Source: Mangrovimicrobium sp033283325
GTDB lineage: Bacteria > Pseudomonadota > Gammaproteobacteria > Pseudomonadales > Halieaceae
Direction of reading: 5' to 3'
DNA: 64,000 bases
NCBI GenBank assembly: GCA_033283325.1
Contig: JAWMQO010000006.1
Coordinates: 248,001-312,000, forward strand
A program made the position numbers and the translations under genes. Below are positions 53,946 to 61,266 of the stretch, one piece after another. Under the pieces are notes generated by a model. It made no database searches. It was not told the origin of the DNA and worked only from the letters and a program-made list of their open reading frames with translations. Within the stretch, counting starts at the first letter, position 1; the number at the start of each line of letters is the position of its first letter.

Positions 53946-54971
53946 ATGCCAAGACCGAGGAATAAAGAGAATGCTGGTCTACCTCAGCGATGGCGCCGCC
54001 GAGGTGACTCGTTTTACTACCGTGTACCTGATTCCGCCAGACATTACTGGGACAACAAAGAAGAGTTCAAACTGGGGAGCTCTTTAGCCGAAGCATACGC
54101 AACATTCGCTCAAAGGTGCGGCTATGAAGGCCCAACACACACGATGTCACAACTTTGCGACCGCTACTCACTTGAAGTTGTTACTCAAAAGGCACCTGCT
54201 AGCCAACGGAGCAACAGGTTTAGTATCACGAGAATTCGCAAAGTCTTTAGTAGCAACCTGATCAGATCAATTCGACCCATGCACGTATACGCATTCAGGG
54301 ACCACGTCGCCAGAGAGAAGAGTGCCAAACAGGCAAATCTCGACCTGGAAGTGTTGTCGCACATGTTCACAAAGGCTATCGAGTGGGGTTCCATTCATGA
54401 ACATCCGATGACGAACAAAAAAGTTACAAAACTCCCAGTACAGAGTCGAGATAGGTATGTGACCGACGAGGAATTAATAGCATTCATAACTAATTGTCTT
54501 GACAAAAAATGGCGGCTCTTTGCTTGCCTTCTTGTGTGGACTGGACGCAGAAAGGCCGAGTTACTGAATGTTCGATACGATGACTTGGTTGAGAGTGGCA
54601 TCCGATTTCGCAATGTAAAACGAATGCAGGACGCCTTCATTCTGAACTGGACCCCCGAGTTACGAGCCCTCGTACAGGCGACACTTGAACTTCCACGCTC
54701 CAAAAACGCGAACCACCTCTTTCACAATCGGCGAGGAATGCCCTACATAAAACCAAACGGAACTACTAGCGGGATTGATTCCATATGGCAGCGAGCGATG
54801 AAGAAGGCTATTGAGTCTGGTGTACTGAAAGAACGATTCACTATGCATGATCTTCGAGCGAAGCGAGCGAGCGAAATGCCCTTAGCTGAAGCTCAAAGAC
54901 TGCTAAGACACACAAGCGCAAGAATTACTCAGAAAGTGTATCAACGCCGGCCCGGAATAATTGAATTATAA
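53946..54971 (+). CDS. Tyrosine integrase of the tRNA-Lys island
   Basis: A 341-residue tyrosine recombinase. The start at ATG 53946 gives MPRPRNKENAGLPQRWRRRG, matching the N-terminus of known phage-type integrases of Pseudomonas-like phages. Earlier TTG starts lack support. An arm-type/core-binding domain is followed by a catalytic domain with Arg in WTGRRKAELLNV, H-x-x-R in MHDLRAKRASE, a second His in LLRHTSARIT and the nucleophilic Tyr in QKVYQRR. It should insert the element at the anticodon-loop region of tRNA-Lys. Its base composition is unlike that of the surrounding chromosome. Convergent with the cassette. Confidence 0.92.
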   Translation: MPRPRNKENAGLPQRWRRRGDSFYYRVPDSARHYWDNKEEFKLGSSLAEAYATFAQRCGYEGPTHTMSQLCDRYSLEVVTQKAPASQRSNRFSITRIRKVFSSNLIRSIRPMHVYAFRDHVAREKSAKQANLDLEVLSHMFTKAIEWGSIHEHPMTNKKVTKLPVQSRDRYVTDEELIAFITNCLDKKWRLFACLLVWTGRRKAELLNVRYDDLVESGIRFRNVKRMQDAFILNWTPELRALVQATLELPRSKNANHLFHNRRGMPYIKPNGTTSGIDSIWQRAMKKAIESGVLKERFTMHDLRAKRASEMPLAEAQRLLRHTSARITQKVYQRRPGIIEL

Positions 54972-55072
54972 ATCGATACTTATCGCACCAAAAGCCGACG
55001 AAACCAGAAAAGTAAAATCCTACAATTTTTTAAGACGTATAATTAGAAACCGCACCCAATGCTTCCAATTAA

Positions 55073-55588
55073 TCAAAAATCGGGAATTCCGGAGGGAAGC
55101 CCAACCCGCATAAAGTACCTGGCAAACGCCTGTGATAGGTGTTCCTTATATGGAGGTACTAACCGGGGACGTGGACCACAAGACTTCGCAAATTCTTCTA
55201 CCACCGAGATTGGAGCCAAGAACATGCGGGAAAACTCCACCACCTGAAAAGGCAAGCCAAGCTCTTCGTGTTCATTTAGTAAGTGCCAACCGGGCTGCAC
55301 ACCTTTCTTAATCTGATTTAGCTGACCTCGATTAAATCTGCCATCTCTATGAGACCAGACAGGACAAAAAATTACGGTATCCGTTTTCCCATTCTCCAGA
55401 TCGCAAGACTGCGAAAGAATAATCGCATCAGAGAACTCTAACGTAGCTGGAATGTCAGGAGATTCTCCTTCTTGGATCGGGCCCAAATGATCTGGGCTTA
55501 ATTGAGCCAGCACTCTGGGAAACCTTAAGAAGATATCGCCTTGCTCAAGGCTTGTTCCATCTACCGTTACGTACCATCGCTCGTCCAT
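55073..55588 (-). CDS. Cassette protein 3: 171-residue protein with SQSCDL motif, unknown function
   Basis: A 171-residue soluble protein. It starts MDERWYVTVDGTSLEQGDIF, and the middle has IILSQSCDLENGKTDTVIFC. A QGD motif followed by SQSCDLE recalls a poorly described family that I have seen in mobile islands with a (T/S)QSCDL centre; no function is known to me. The Cys residues could bind metal or act as nucleophile, but the pattern does not match a known enzyme. It is the third gene of the cassette, 18 bp after the 117-residue gene, and its end faces the integrase gene. Confidence 0.8.
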   Translation of the reverse strand: MDERWYVTVDGTSLEQGDIFLRFPRVLAQLSPDHLGPIQEGESPDIPATLEFSDAIILSQSCDLENGKTDTVIFCPVWSHRDGRFNRGQLNQIKKGVQPGWHLLNEHEELGLPFQVVEFSRMFLAPISVVEEFAKSCGPRPRLVPPYKEHLSQAFARYFMRVGLPSGIPDF

Positions 55589-55606
55589 AGCTCCGACGTA
55601 GACGAC

Positions 55607-55960
55607 TCAGAAATCCAATTCTGGGAATGGCAGCGAACCAACCGAAGAAACGCGTAATTTTATGGCACCGACTGAATGAAACTCCGGCGGCTGAATTTCA
55701 AGGATGTCTTCGACCAAATCAGCTCCTGCCAAACCATTTGAAGCCGATATCAAAATAATTGTACCTAAGTTGGAAGTCTCCTGAGTCATCCAGGGAATAT
55801 GTACACGCTGGAATACAATCTCAGCCAATCTCTCATGTGGAAGCTCAGACACCAACACGTCTTCCACCGCCTCAGTAACCTCTTCATAGCAGCCACGGTT
55901 CTGGTCGACTATAGAGGGTGTATGTTCGACTGTTAGATTATCCGCCGTAATTGCAAACAT
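55607..55960 (-). CDS. Cassette protein 2: small protein of unknown function
   Basis: A 117-residue acidic protein (MFAITADNLTVEHTPSIVDQ). A long amphipathic helix is followed by alternating strand-like sequence (LGTIILISASNGLAGADLVE) and an aromatic C-terminus, SLPFPELDF. No signal or membrane segment. I do not recognise the family. Its start is 1 bp after the stop of the TIGR04255-like gene, so the two are made from one transcript and may form a complex. Confidence 0.78.
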   Translation of the reverse strand: MFAITADNLTVEHTPSIVDQNRGCYEEVTEAVEDVLVSELPHERLAEIVFQRVHIPWMTQETSNLGTIILISASNGLAGADLVEDILEIQPPEFHSVGAIKLRVSSVGSLPFPELDF

Positions 55961-55961
55961 T

Positions 55962-56732
55962 TTATTTTTCCCAAATTGGTCCGAGTTGTTCCCAAGTTTC
56001 TGGTTTTATCATGCGGAAATATAAATCTCGCTCGACCGTACGCACATGCTCGAGCCTTTCCATCATTTCCTCAAAGCCATTCATATCACCCATTGCAATG
56101 GTGTCGATACTCAAATGCGGCCCATGAAGTATGGTTGGCTCACTTCCAGGCTTACCGATCCTAGCTTCTGCCCCAGTCTGTATTTGTACAATGGAAACTC
56201 CAAGCTCATGAGGAAGCTCTACGCGCACCATGGTGCCACGACCAGCAACTTCCAACCCTCTTCCTACTTGAAGATTCAGTTCTAAAGGAGACAGGTCATA
56301 CGTGTTTTCCGATGCAAATATAATATTGTTGTATAGGATCGAAATTCGCTCGTACTTGGCAACCAATTCAGACGCTGTCAGCACTCGTAGTACCTGTTCT
56401 GCAGTAGGTTTGAACGCCTCCCACCCGGGATACGGGTAGCTGACCGTAATCTGGATAGCGAAATCCGCGACCCGAACTCTCCCCAACGCTCCAACAAATT
56501 CGACAGTTGGCTGGTACCTAAGTTTCTGATCGGTTTCCCTTATTCTTTGTGGAATTTCTGCCACTGGAGTTTTTTGCATTGTCGGATAGTTTTTCTTCAA
56601 CTCTCCATACAAAACCCCAGGAAATATTTCTCGTGCCGACTCAGATACCAATTGGAACCGCACTTCAATTATGCAGTCCACAATCGTGTCTCGTTCGAGT
56701 TTTCTGGGATGCTTGATATCTGACATGCGCAC
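55962..56732 (-). CDS. Cassette protein 1: TIGR04255-like protein
   Basis: A protein of about 256 residues. The sequence RDTIVDCIIEVRFQLVSES near the start and QITVSYPYPGWEAFKPTAEQ in the middle match my recollection of TIGR04255, a sporadically distributed family often found on islands and without known function. ISILYNNIIF later fits the family's conserved Arg-Tyr-Asn region. A GTG at 56732 or an ATG at 56726 can start it. First gene of the three-gene cassette. Its upstream region contains the palindrome TTGATATCAA. Confidence 0.82.
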   Translation of the reverse strand: MRMSDIKHPRKLERDTIVDCIIEVRFQLVSESAREIFPGVLYGELKKNYPTMQKTPVAEIPQRIRETDQKLRYQPTVEFVGALGRVRVADFAIQITVSYPYPGWEAFKPTAEQVLRVLTASELVAKYERISILYNNIIFASENTYDLSPLELNLQVGRGLEVAGRGTMVRVELPHELGVSIVQIQTGAEARIGKPGSEPTILHGPHLSIDTIAMGDMNGFEEMMERLEHVRTVERDLYFRMIKPETWEQLGPIWEK

Positions 56733-56744
56733 TAATGTATCACA

Positions 56745-56754
56745 TTGATATCAA
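56745..56754. promoter_or_regulatory. Possible operator palindrome upstream of the cassette
   Basis: TTGATATCAA is a perfect 10-bp palindrome 13 bp before the GTG of the first cassette gene. The 8-mer TTGATATC recurs 32 bp away at 56713-56720 and also in front of the integrase gene at 53810-53817. On the minus strand the palindrome falls between a weak -35-like TTGTCC and a weak -10-like TGATAC. The operator role is inference; no regulator gene is present in the island. Confidence 0.35.
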
Positions 56755-56896
56755 ATTAAGGACAACCAACAGACTCTTCCACTAGATAGGCCGGCAGCGA
56801 GAGCAACCGACCGTAAAGCATTGGGAAGCAATGGGAACAGTGACGAAATTTCGCGCCGCCACTACCACTGTAACTTATTGATTCTCAGAGGGAAAA

Positions 56897-56972
56897 TGGT
56901 GGGCCGTGCTGGATTCGAACCAGCGACCAATTGGTTAAAAGCCAACTGCTCTACCAACTGAGCTAACGGCCC
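56897..56972 (-). tRNA. tRNA-Lys (anticodon UUU)
   Basis: A complete 76-nt tRNA with acceptor stem GGGCCGT/ACGGCCC, anticodon loop CTTTTAA (anticodon UUU), T-loop TTCGAAT and encoded CCA. It follows queC on the same strand, as in other gammaproteobacteria. Its 3' 46 bases serve as the right attachment site of the island, which lies directly downstream of the tRNA 3' end. The tRNA itself is intact. Confidence 0.97.
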
Positions 56973-56986
56973 TGAGCGAGGTGCGT

Positions 56987-57014
56987 ATCATACGGAATTG
57001 AAGACAAAACTCAA
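56987..57014 (-). promoter_or_regulatory. Sigma-70 promoter of tRNA-Lys
   Basis: On the minus strand TTGAGT (57009-57014) and TATGAT (56987-56992) are separated by 16 bp, followed by a GC-rich discriminator and the tRNA 5' end 14 bp later. This fits a strong sigma-70 stable-RNA promoter. It points through tRNA-Lys into the island cassette. Confidence 0.7.
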
Positions 57015-57051
57015 TACCCGCGAACAGCTTTTTCCCCTCGTTTTGTCGCCC

Positions 57052-57729
57052 TCAAGCGTAGCGGGTGGGGTCGGCCACGCCGGCGTCGAGGAAGCCCTGC
57101 CTGCGCAGGCGGCAGGCGTCGCATTTACCGCAGGCCGAGCCATCGTCGGCGGCCTGGTAGCAGGACACGGTGAGGGAGTAGTCCACCCCCAGGGCGATGC
57201 CGGCACGGACGATGTCGTCCTTGCCCATCTGCATCAGGGGGGCGTGGATATTCAGCTTGCGGCCCTCCACCCCGGCGCGGGTGGCGAGGTTGGCCATGGT
57301 TTCGAAGGCCTCGATGTAGGCCGGGCGGCAATCCGGGTAGCCGGAATAATCCACCGCGTTGACGCCGATGAAAATATCCTGCGCCCCCAGCACCTCCGCC
57401 CAGCCCAGCGCAATAGAGAGAAACACCGTGTTACGCGCGGGCACATAGGTGACGGGAATACCCTCGGATTCGCTCTCCGGCACGGCGATCGCCGCGTCTG
57501 TGAGTGCAGAGCCGCCAATACTATCCAGATTCAGCTTCACCACCTTGTGTTCCACGTCCCCGAGGGCCGCGGAAACCCGCTCCGAGGCGAGCAGTTCCGC
57601 ACGGTGGCGCTGTCCGTAGTCGAAGCTCAGGGTATAACAGGCGTAACCCTGGTCCCGCGCCATGGCGAGGACCGTGGCGGAATCGAGTCCACCAGATACC
57701 AGTATTACGGCGCGTTTGGCTTCGGTCAT
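57052..57729 (-). CDS. queC: 7-cyano-7-deazaguanine (preQ0) synthase
   Basis: A 225-residue ATP-dependent enzyme that turns 7-carboxy-7-deazaguanine into preQ0 on the way to queuosine. The PP-loop is SGGLDSAT, the family motif SFDYGQRHRAEL, and the zinc ligands are C plus CGKCDAC near the C-terminus. ATG 57729 is the start; the longer frame upstream lies in the queE gene region and is not coding in this phase. It is 16 bp after queE, which makes its substrate. Confidence 0.95.
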   Translation of the reverse strand: MTEAKRAVILVSGGLDSATVLAMARDQGYACYTLSFDYGQRHRAELLASERVSAALGDVEHKVVKLNLDSIGGSALTDAAIAVPESESEGIPVTYVPARNTVFLSIALGWAEVLGAQDIFIGVNAVDYSGYPDCRPAYIEAFETMANLATRAGVEGRKLNIHAPLMQMGKDDIVRAGIALGVDYSLTVSCYQAADDGSACGKCDACRLRRQGFLDAGVADPTRYA

Positions 57730-57745
57730 TCGTGGCTCCGCCGGC

Positions 57746-58414
57746 TCAATGGCCAGGCTCGTCGTTCCACAGCAGTTTATGCATTTGCAGTTGCAGGCGC
57801 ACCTGCAGGCCGTCTTCCAGTATCCACTCGGCCAGCTCCCGGCCCGACAACTGGCCGTGGCTGGGGGAGAACAGGATGTCGGAGACCCCGGCGATACCCG
57901 GGTACTGGTCGAGGGTGAAGCGCGCCCAGTCGTAGTCCTCGCGGCTACAGATGACGAACTTGACCTGGTCCCCGGCACTCAGCAAGGGGATGTTGTCGTA
58001 GTCGTTGCGCGCCAGTTCCCCGGAGGCCGGCGTCTTCAGGTCCAGCACCTTGGATACCCTGGGATCGACACCGGCAACGCTCATCGCCCCACTGGTTTCC
58101 AGGGAAACCTCGTAGCCCGCGTCACAGAGACGGGACAGCAGGGGCAGGCAATTGGGCTGGGCCAGGGGCTCGCCCCCGGTCACGGTGACATAGCGGGGCT
58201 GATAGCCGGCGACGGTCTCGAGAATATCCTCCAGGCTGCGCATCTCCCCGCCGCTGAAGGCGTAGGCGGTATCGCAGTAGACACAGCGCAGGGGACAACC
58301 GGTCAGGCGCACGAACACCGTCGGCAGGCCGACCGTGCGCGCCTCACCCTGCAGGGAGTAGAAGATTTCGGTAATGCGCAGGGCTTCGGAACCCTGCGCC
58401 GGAATGTCGGACAT
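57746..58414 (-). CDS. queE: 7-carboxy-7-deazaguanine synthase (radical SAM)
   Basis: A 222-residue radical SAM enzyme converting 6-carboxy-tetrahydropterin to 7-carboxy-7-deazaguanine. The N-terminal signature is FYSLQGEARTVGLPTVFVRL, and the [4Fe-4S] cysteines lie in CPLRCVYCD. The GGEPL SAM-binding motif reads VTGGEPLAQ. Length and motifs agree with the family. It is encoded between cpoB and queC with short gaps, in the same order as in Pseudomonas. Confidence 0.95.
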   Translation of the reverse strand: MSDIPAQGSEALRITEIFYSLQGEARTVGLPTVFVRLTGCPLRCVYCDTAYAFSGGEMRSLEDILETVAGYQPRYVTVTGGEPLAQPNCLPLLSRLCDAGYEVSLETSGAMSVAGVDPRVSKVLDLKTPASGELARNDYDNIPLLSAGDQVKFVICSREDYDWARFTLDQYPGIAGVSDILFSPSHGQLSGRELAEWILEDGLQVRLQLQMHKLLWNDEPGH

Positions 58415-58427
58415 GGCGCTTACCGAC

Positions 58428-59384
58428 CTAGAAGTTCTCGGCGATGAAATTCTTCGCCATCGGCACCGCGGGGCTGCCGCTGCTGCCGTACTCGTTGATC
58501 ACCCGGTCCAGGTACTCCCGGGAACGGGTCCGGTTACCCTTGAGGAAATAGACCTTGCCCAGCTTGAACATCGCGTCCGGCGCCTTGGGGTTATCCGGGT
58601 ACTCACTGAGCAGGAGCGAGAAAGCCTGGCGGGAGGACTCGGGGTCCGGCGGATCGATCACGAGGTAGAGCTCACCCAGCCAGTAGTGGGCGTTCGGGGC
58701 GTATTTGCCGTCGGGGTAATCACGAAGGAACTGGTTGAAGGCACCCACCGCTTCACCGAATGACTGCTGGCGCACCAGTGCATAGGCCGCGCGATATGCC
58801 TCCGCTTCACCAGGAATTTCATCAGCACTGCCCATCGCGGCAGTGGCGCCGAGAGACGTTCCACCCCCACTGGCACCGTTTGCCCCGACACTCGCTGCGC
58901 CGCCACTCAGGCGCTGGTCGAGATCCCGGTAACGCTCCAGGCTCTGGGACTTGAGCTGGTTCAGCTCATTGCTCAGTTCTTCCACCCGGCCATTGAGCAG
59001 CATGACTTCCTGCCGCAGTTGCTGGACCTGGTTGAAGAGCGAGCCCATGCCACCCATGTCGCCAGTGGGGGCGCTTTGCACGGGGGCCGATGCGGGCGGT
59101 GTGGTCGTCAGTGCAGGACCGGCGGCGGCGCCACCGACGCCGTAGCTGGTGGCCGGCGCGGTACTGCCGGAAGGTTGGCTATACGAAGGTGCGGGAGCAG
59201 CTTCGTAGCCGGAATCACTGCCCCCGGTTTCTTCGGGCGCAACGGTTGCCGGGGAAGCCGGGGTGGTGCTGGCACCGCGCTCCGCTTCCACGTCGACGTA
59301 ATCCTGTGCACAAGCCGTAAAGCAGAACGGGCTGGTCACCAGGACCAGCCCGCTTGCCACAAGCCATTTGCTCATGTTCGCCAT
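58428..59384 (-). CDS. cpoB: Tol-Pal system coordinator CpoB/YbgF
   Basis: A 318-residue periplasmic protein. The N-terminal signal (WLVASGLVLVTSPFCFTACA) precedes a low-complexity linker and a coiled coil (LFNQVQQLRQEVMLLNGRVE). C-terminal TPRs follow (AYALVRQQSFGEAVGAFNQF, GDYKYAP-like repeats with NAHYWLGELYLV). CpoB links cell-wall synthesis with the Tol-Pal complex during division. It lies 7 bp after pal on the same strand. The linker rich in Ser, Thr, Ala and Pro is longer than in E. coli. Confidence 0.92.
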   Translation of the reverse strand: MANMSKWLVASGLVLVTSPFCFTACAQDYVDVEAERGASTTPASPATVAPEETGGSDSGYEAAPAPSYSQPSGSTAPATSYGVGGAAAGPALTTTPPASAPVQSAPTGDMGGMGSLFNQVQQLRQEVMLLNGRVEELSNELNQLKSQSLERYRDLDQRLSGGAASVGANGASGGGTSLGATAAMGSADEIPGEAEAYRAAYALVRQQSFGEAVGAFNQFLRDYPDGKYAPNAHYWLGELYLVIDPPDPESSRQAFSLLLSEYPDNPKAPDAMFKLGKVYFLKGNRTRSREYLDRVINEYGSSGSPAVPMAKNFIAENF

Positions 59385-59391
59385 AGGCGTA

Positions 59392-59913
59392 TTACTTCAG
59401 TTCTACGCGCCGGTTCTGGGACCAGTTTGACTCACCGCTTCCCATAGCCAGGGGGCGCTCTTCACCATAGCTGACGGTTTCGATGCGGTAGCTGGGGATG
59501 CCGTTGACGACCATGTAGTCGCGTACCGCATTGGCACGACGCTCGCCCAGGGCCATGTTGTACTCGCGGGTACCGCGCTCGTCGGTGTTGCCTTCCAGGC
59601 GAACCGACTCTTCGTTGTTCTTGAAGTACTCGATGTAGGCGTTCAGGGCTTCGATGGCTTCCGGCTTCAGGGTGTAGCTGTCGAAGTCGAAGTAGAAAAC
59701 GTTGCCGTAGCTGGTAGCGGCGTCGCGCAGGCGCTGCTGCTCAGCGGCGGCCGCGGCTACGCGCTGCTGTTCCGCCTGGGCTGCGGCCGCAGCATCTGCC
59801 GCCGCTTGCGCAGCTGCGTCATCTTCTTTCTTGGAGCTGCTGGAACAGGCAGCCACCATTGCCGCCGTCAGCAGCACAATTACAGCTTTACTGGCAACAG
59901 ACAGGTATTTCAT
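59392..59913 (-). CDS. pal: Peptidoglycan-associated lipoprotein Pal
   Basis: A 173-residue outer-membrane lipoprotein with lipobox VAACSSSSK after the signal. An Ala/Gln-rich linker (about 30-55) leads to an OmpA-like peptidoglycan-binding domain (FYFDFDSYTLKP, NTDERGTREYNMALGERRAN). The ATG at 59913 has AAGGAAGGG upstream. An upstream in-frame ATG would precede the ribosome-binding site. Part of the Tol-Pal operon. Confidence 0.95.
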   Translation of the reverse strand: MKYLSVASKAVIVLLTAAMVAACSSSSKKEDDAAAQAAADAAAAAQAEQQRVAAAAAEQQRLRDAATSYGNVFYFDFDSYTLKPEAIEALNAYIEYFKNNEESVRLEGNTDERGTREYNMALGERRANAVRDYMVVNGIPSYRIETVSYGEERPLAMGSGESNWSQNRRVELK

Positions 59914-59964
59914 ATGTCCCTTCCTTAAAGAGATAGTATCTTGATTCAAGAGTTTTGAGCCCGG

Positions 59965-61266
59965 TCAGCGGCTCATATAGGGTGACCATGCCGGCTCGCG
60001 CACATCACCTTCTCGTGCCGGCAGCCGGAATTTAACACCGCCGTCCACGGATACTGCTGCCAGTATGCCGCGGCCGTCATGTTTAGTCGCGTACAATACC
60101 ATAGAGCCATTGGGCGCGATACTGGGACTTTCGTCGAGAGCCGTGGAAGTCAGTACTTGCATGCGGTCAGTGACCAGATCCATCACCGCAATGTGGAAAC
60201 GCCGGTCCCGCTGGTGCACGACAACGACGTTGCGACCGTCCTGGGCCACCCGGGCCCGGGCGTTGTAGCCCCCTTCGAAAGTCACCCTGTCGATGCTGCC
60301 GGTGCGCAGGTCGTAGCGGTAAATCTGCGGCCGGCCACCGCGGTCCGAGGTAAACAGCAGTGAGCGCCCGTCGGGCATCCAGGTCGGCTCGGTATCAATG
60401 GCGTAGTGGCGGGTAACCCGGGTGAGTTGCCTGGTGGCCAGGTTCATCAGGTAGATATCCGGGCTGCCATCCTTGGATAGCACCATCGCCATGTTATTGC
60501 CGTCGGGGGACCAGGCCGGCGAACCGTTCAGGCCCTTGAAGTTGGTCAGCTGTTCGCGACTGCCGGTCATCAGGTTCTGGCGGTAGATCGCCGGGCGCCC
60601 GGTCTCGAAGGAGACGTAGGCGATCTCCTGGCCGTCCGGCGACCAGTTGGGGGCCAGCACCGGCTCGCGGGATTCCAGCAGCACGATGGGGCGGGCGCCA
60701 TCGGAATCCGACAGGGTCAGGCGGAAGTAATCCTTTTCGCCGGGAACATGGCTGACCGCAACGTAGAGGAGCCGGGTGGCGAACGCCCCGGGGATGCCCG
60801 TGAGCTTCTCATAGACCGCATCGGAAACCCGGTGGGCAAGCATTCGCGCTTCGTTGACCGAACCGGTCTCGGTGCCGGTGGCAGCCTGCTTCTGCCGCAC
60901 CACGTCGTAGAGCTGGTAGTCCACCCGCATCTGGCCGCCCTGTACCGATACCCGGCCGATCAGCAGGTACTCCGCGCTGATGGCACGCCAGTCGCGATAG
61001 AAAATATCCTGCTCGCGGCTGGGCCTGCCGAGCATGTCAGAACGGGAGATCGGAGCGAACTGGCCGCTGCGCGAGAGGTCCGAGTCGACGATACCTGCGA
61101 CATCCTCGGGCGAGGCGAGGCCCTCGCCCTGCCAGGCGAAAGGCACGACGGCAATGGCGGTGGGATTGTCGATCCCCTGGGTGATCTCGATGGCGAGTTC
61201 CGCCCGCGCGCCGTGTGCGAGCAAAGCCAACAATAGCGGCGCGAAGGCCATCAGCAACCGTTTCAT
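59965..61266 (-). CDS. tolB: Tol-Pal periplasmic protein TolB
   Basis: A 433-residue periplasmic protein with a signal peptide (FAPLLLALLAHGARA), a TolB-N domain and a six-bladed beta-propeller with repeats such as APNWSPDGQEIAYVSFETGR and SPAWSPDGNNMAMVLSKDGS. It binds Pal and colicins and moves between TolA and Pal. It overlaps TolA's stop by one base (61266) and is followed by pal after 51 bp. Confidence 0.96.
   Translation of the reverse strand: MKRLLMAFAPLLLALLAHGARAELAIEITQGIDNPTAIAVVPFAWQGEGLASPEDVAGIVDSDLSRSGQFAPISRSDMLGRPSREQDIFYRDWRAISAEYLLIGRVSVQGGQMRVDYQLYDVVRQKQAATGTETGSVNEARMLAHRVSDAVYEKLTGIPGAFATRLLYVAVSHVPGEKDYFRLTLSDSDGARPIVLLESREPVLAPNWSPDGQEIAYVSFETGRPAIYRQNLMTGSREQLTNFKGLNGSPAWSPDGNNMAMVLSKDGSPDIYLMNLATRQLTRVTRHYAIDTEPTWMPDGRSLLFTSDRGGRPQIYRYDLRTGSIDRVTFEGGYNARARVAQDGRNVVVVHQRDRRFHIAVMDLVTDRMQVLTSTALDESPSIAPNGSMVLYATKHDGRGILAAVSVDGGVKFRLPAREGDVREPAWSPYMSR

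Larger units (their letters stand above)
53673..56942. mobile_element. Small integrative island in tRNA-Lys with integrase and three-gene cassette
   Basis: Two perfect 46-bp direct repeats (53673-53718 and 56897-56942) bound a segment of about 3.2 kb that is visibly richer in A and T than the chromosome around it. It encodes a tyrosine integrase near the left end, transcribed rightward, and three tightly packed minus-strand genes. No replication, excisionase or transfer gene is visible. The right repeat is part of the complete tRNA-Lys gene, so the insertion restored a functional tRNA. It looks like a minimal cargo-carrying element; how it excises or spreads is unknown. Confidence 0.92.
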
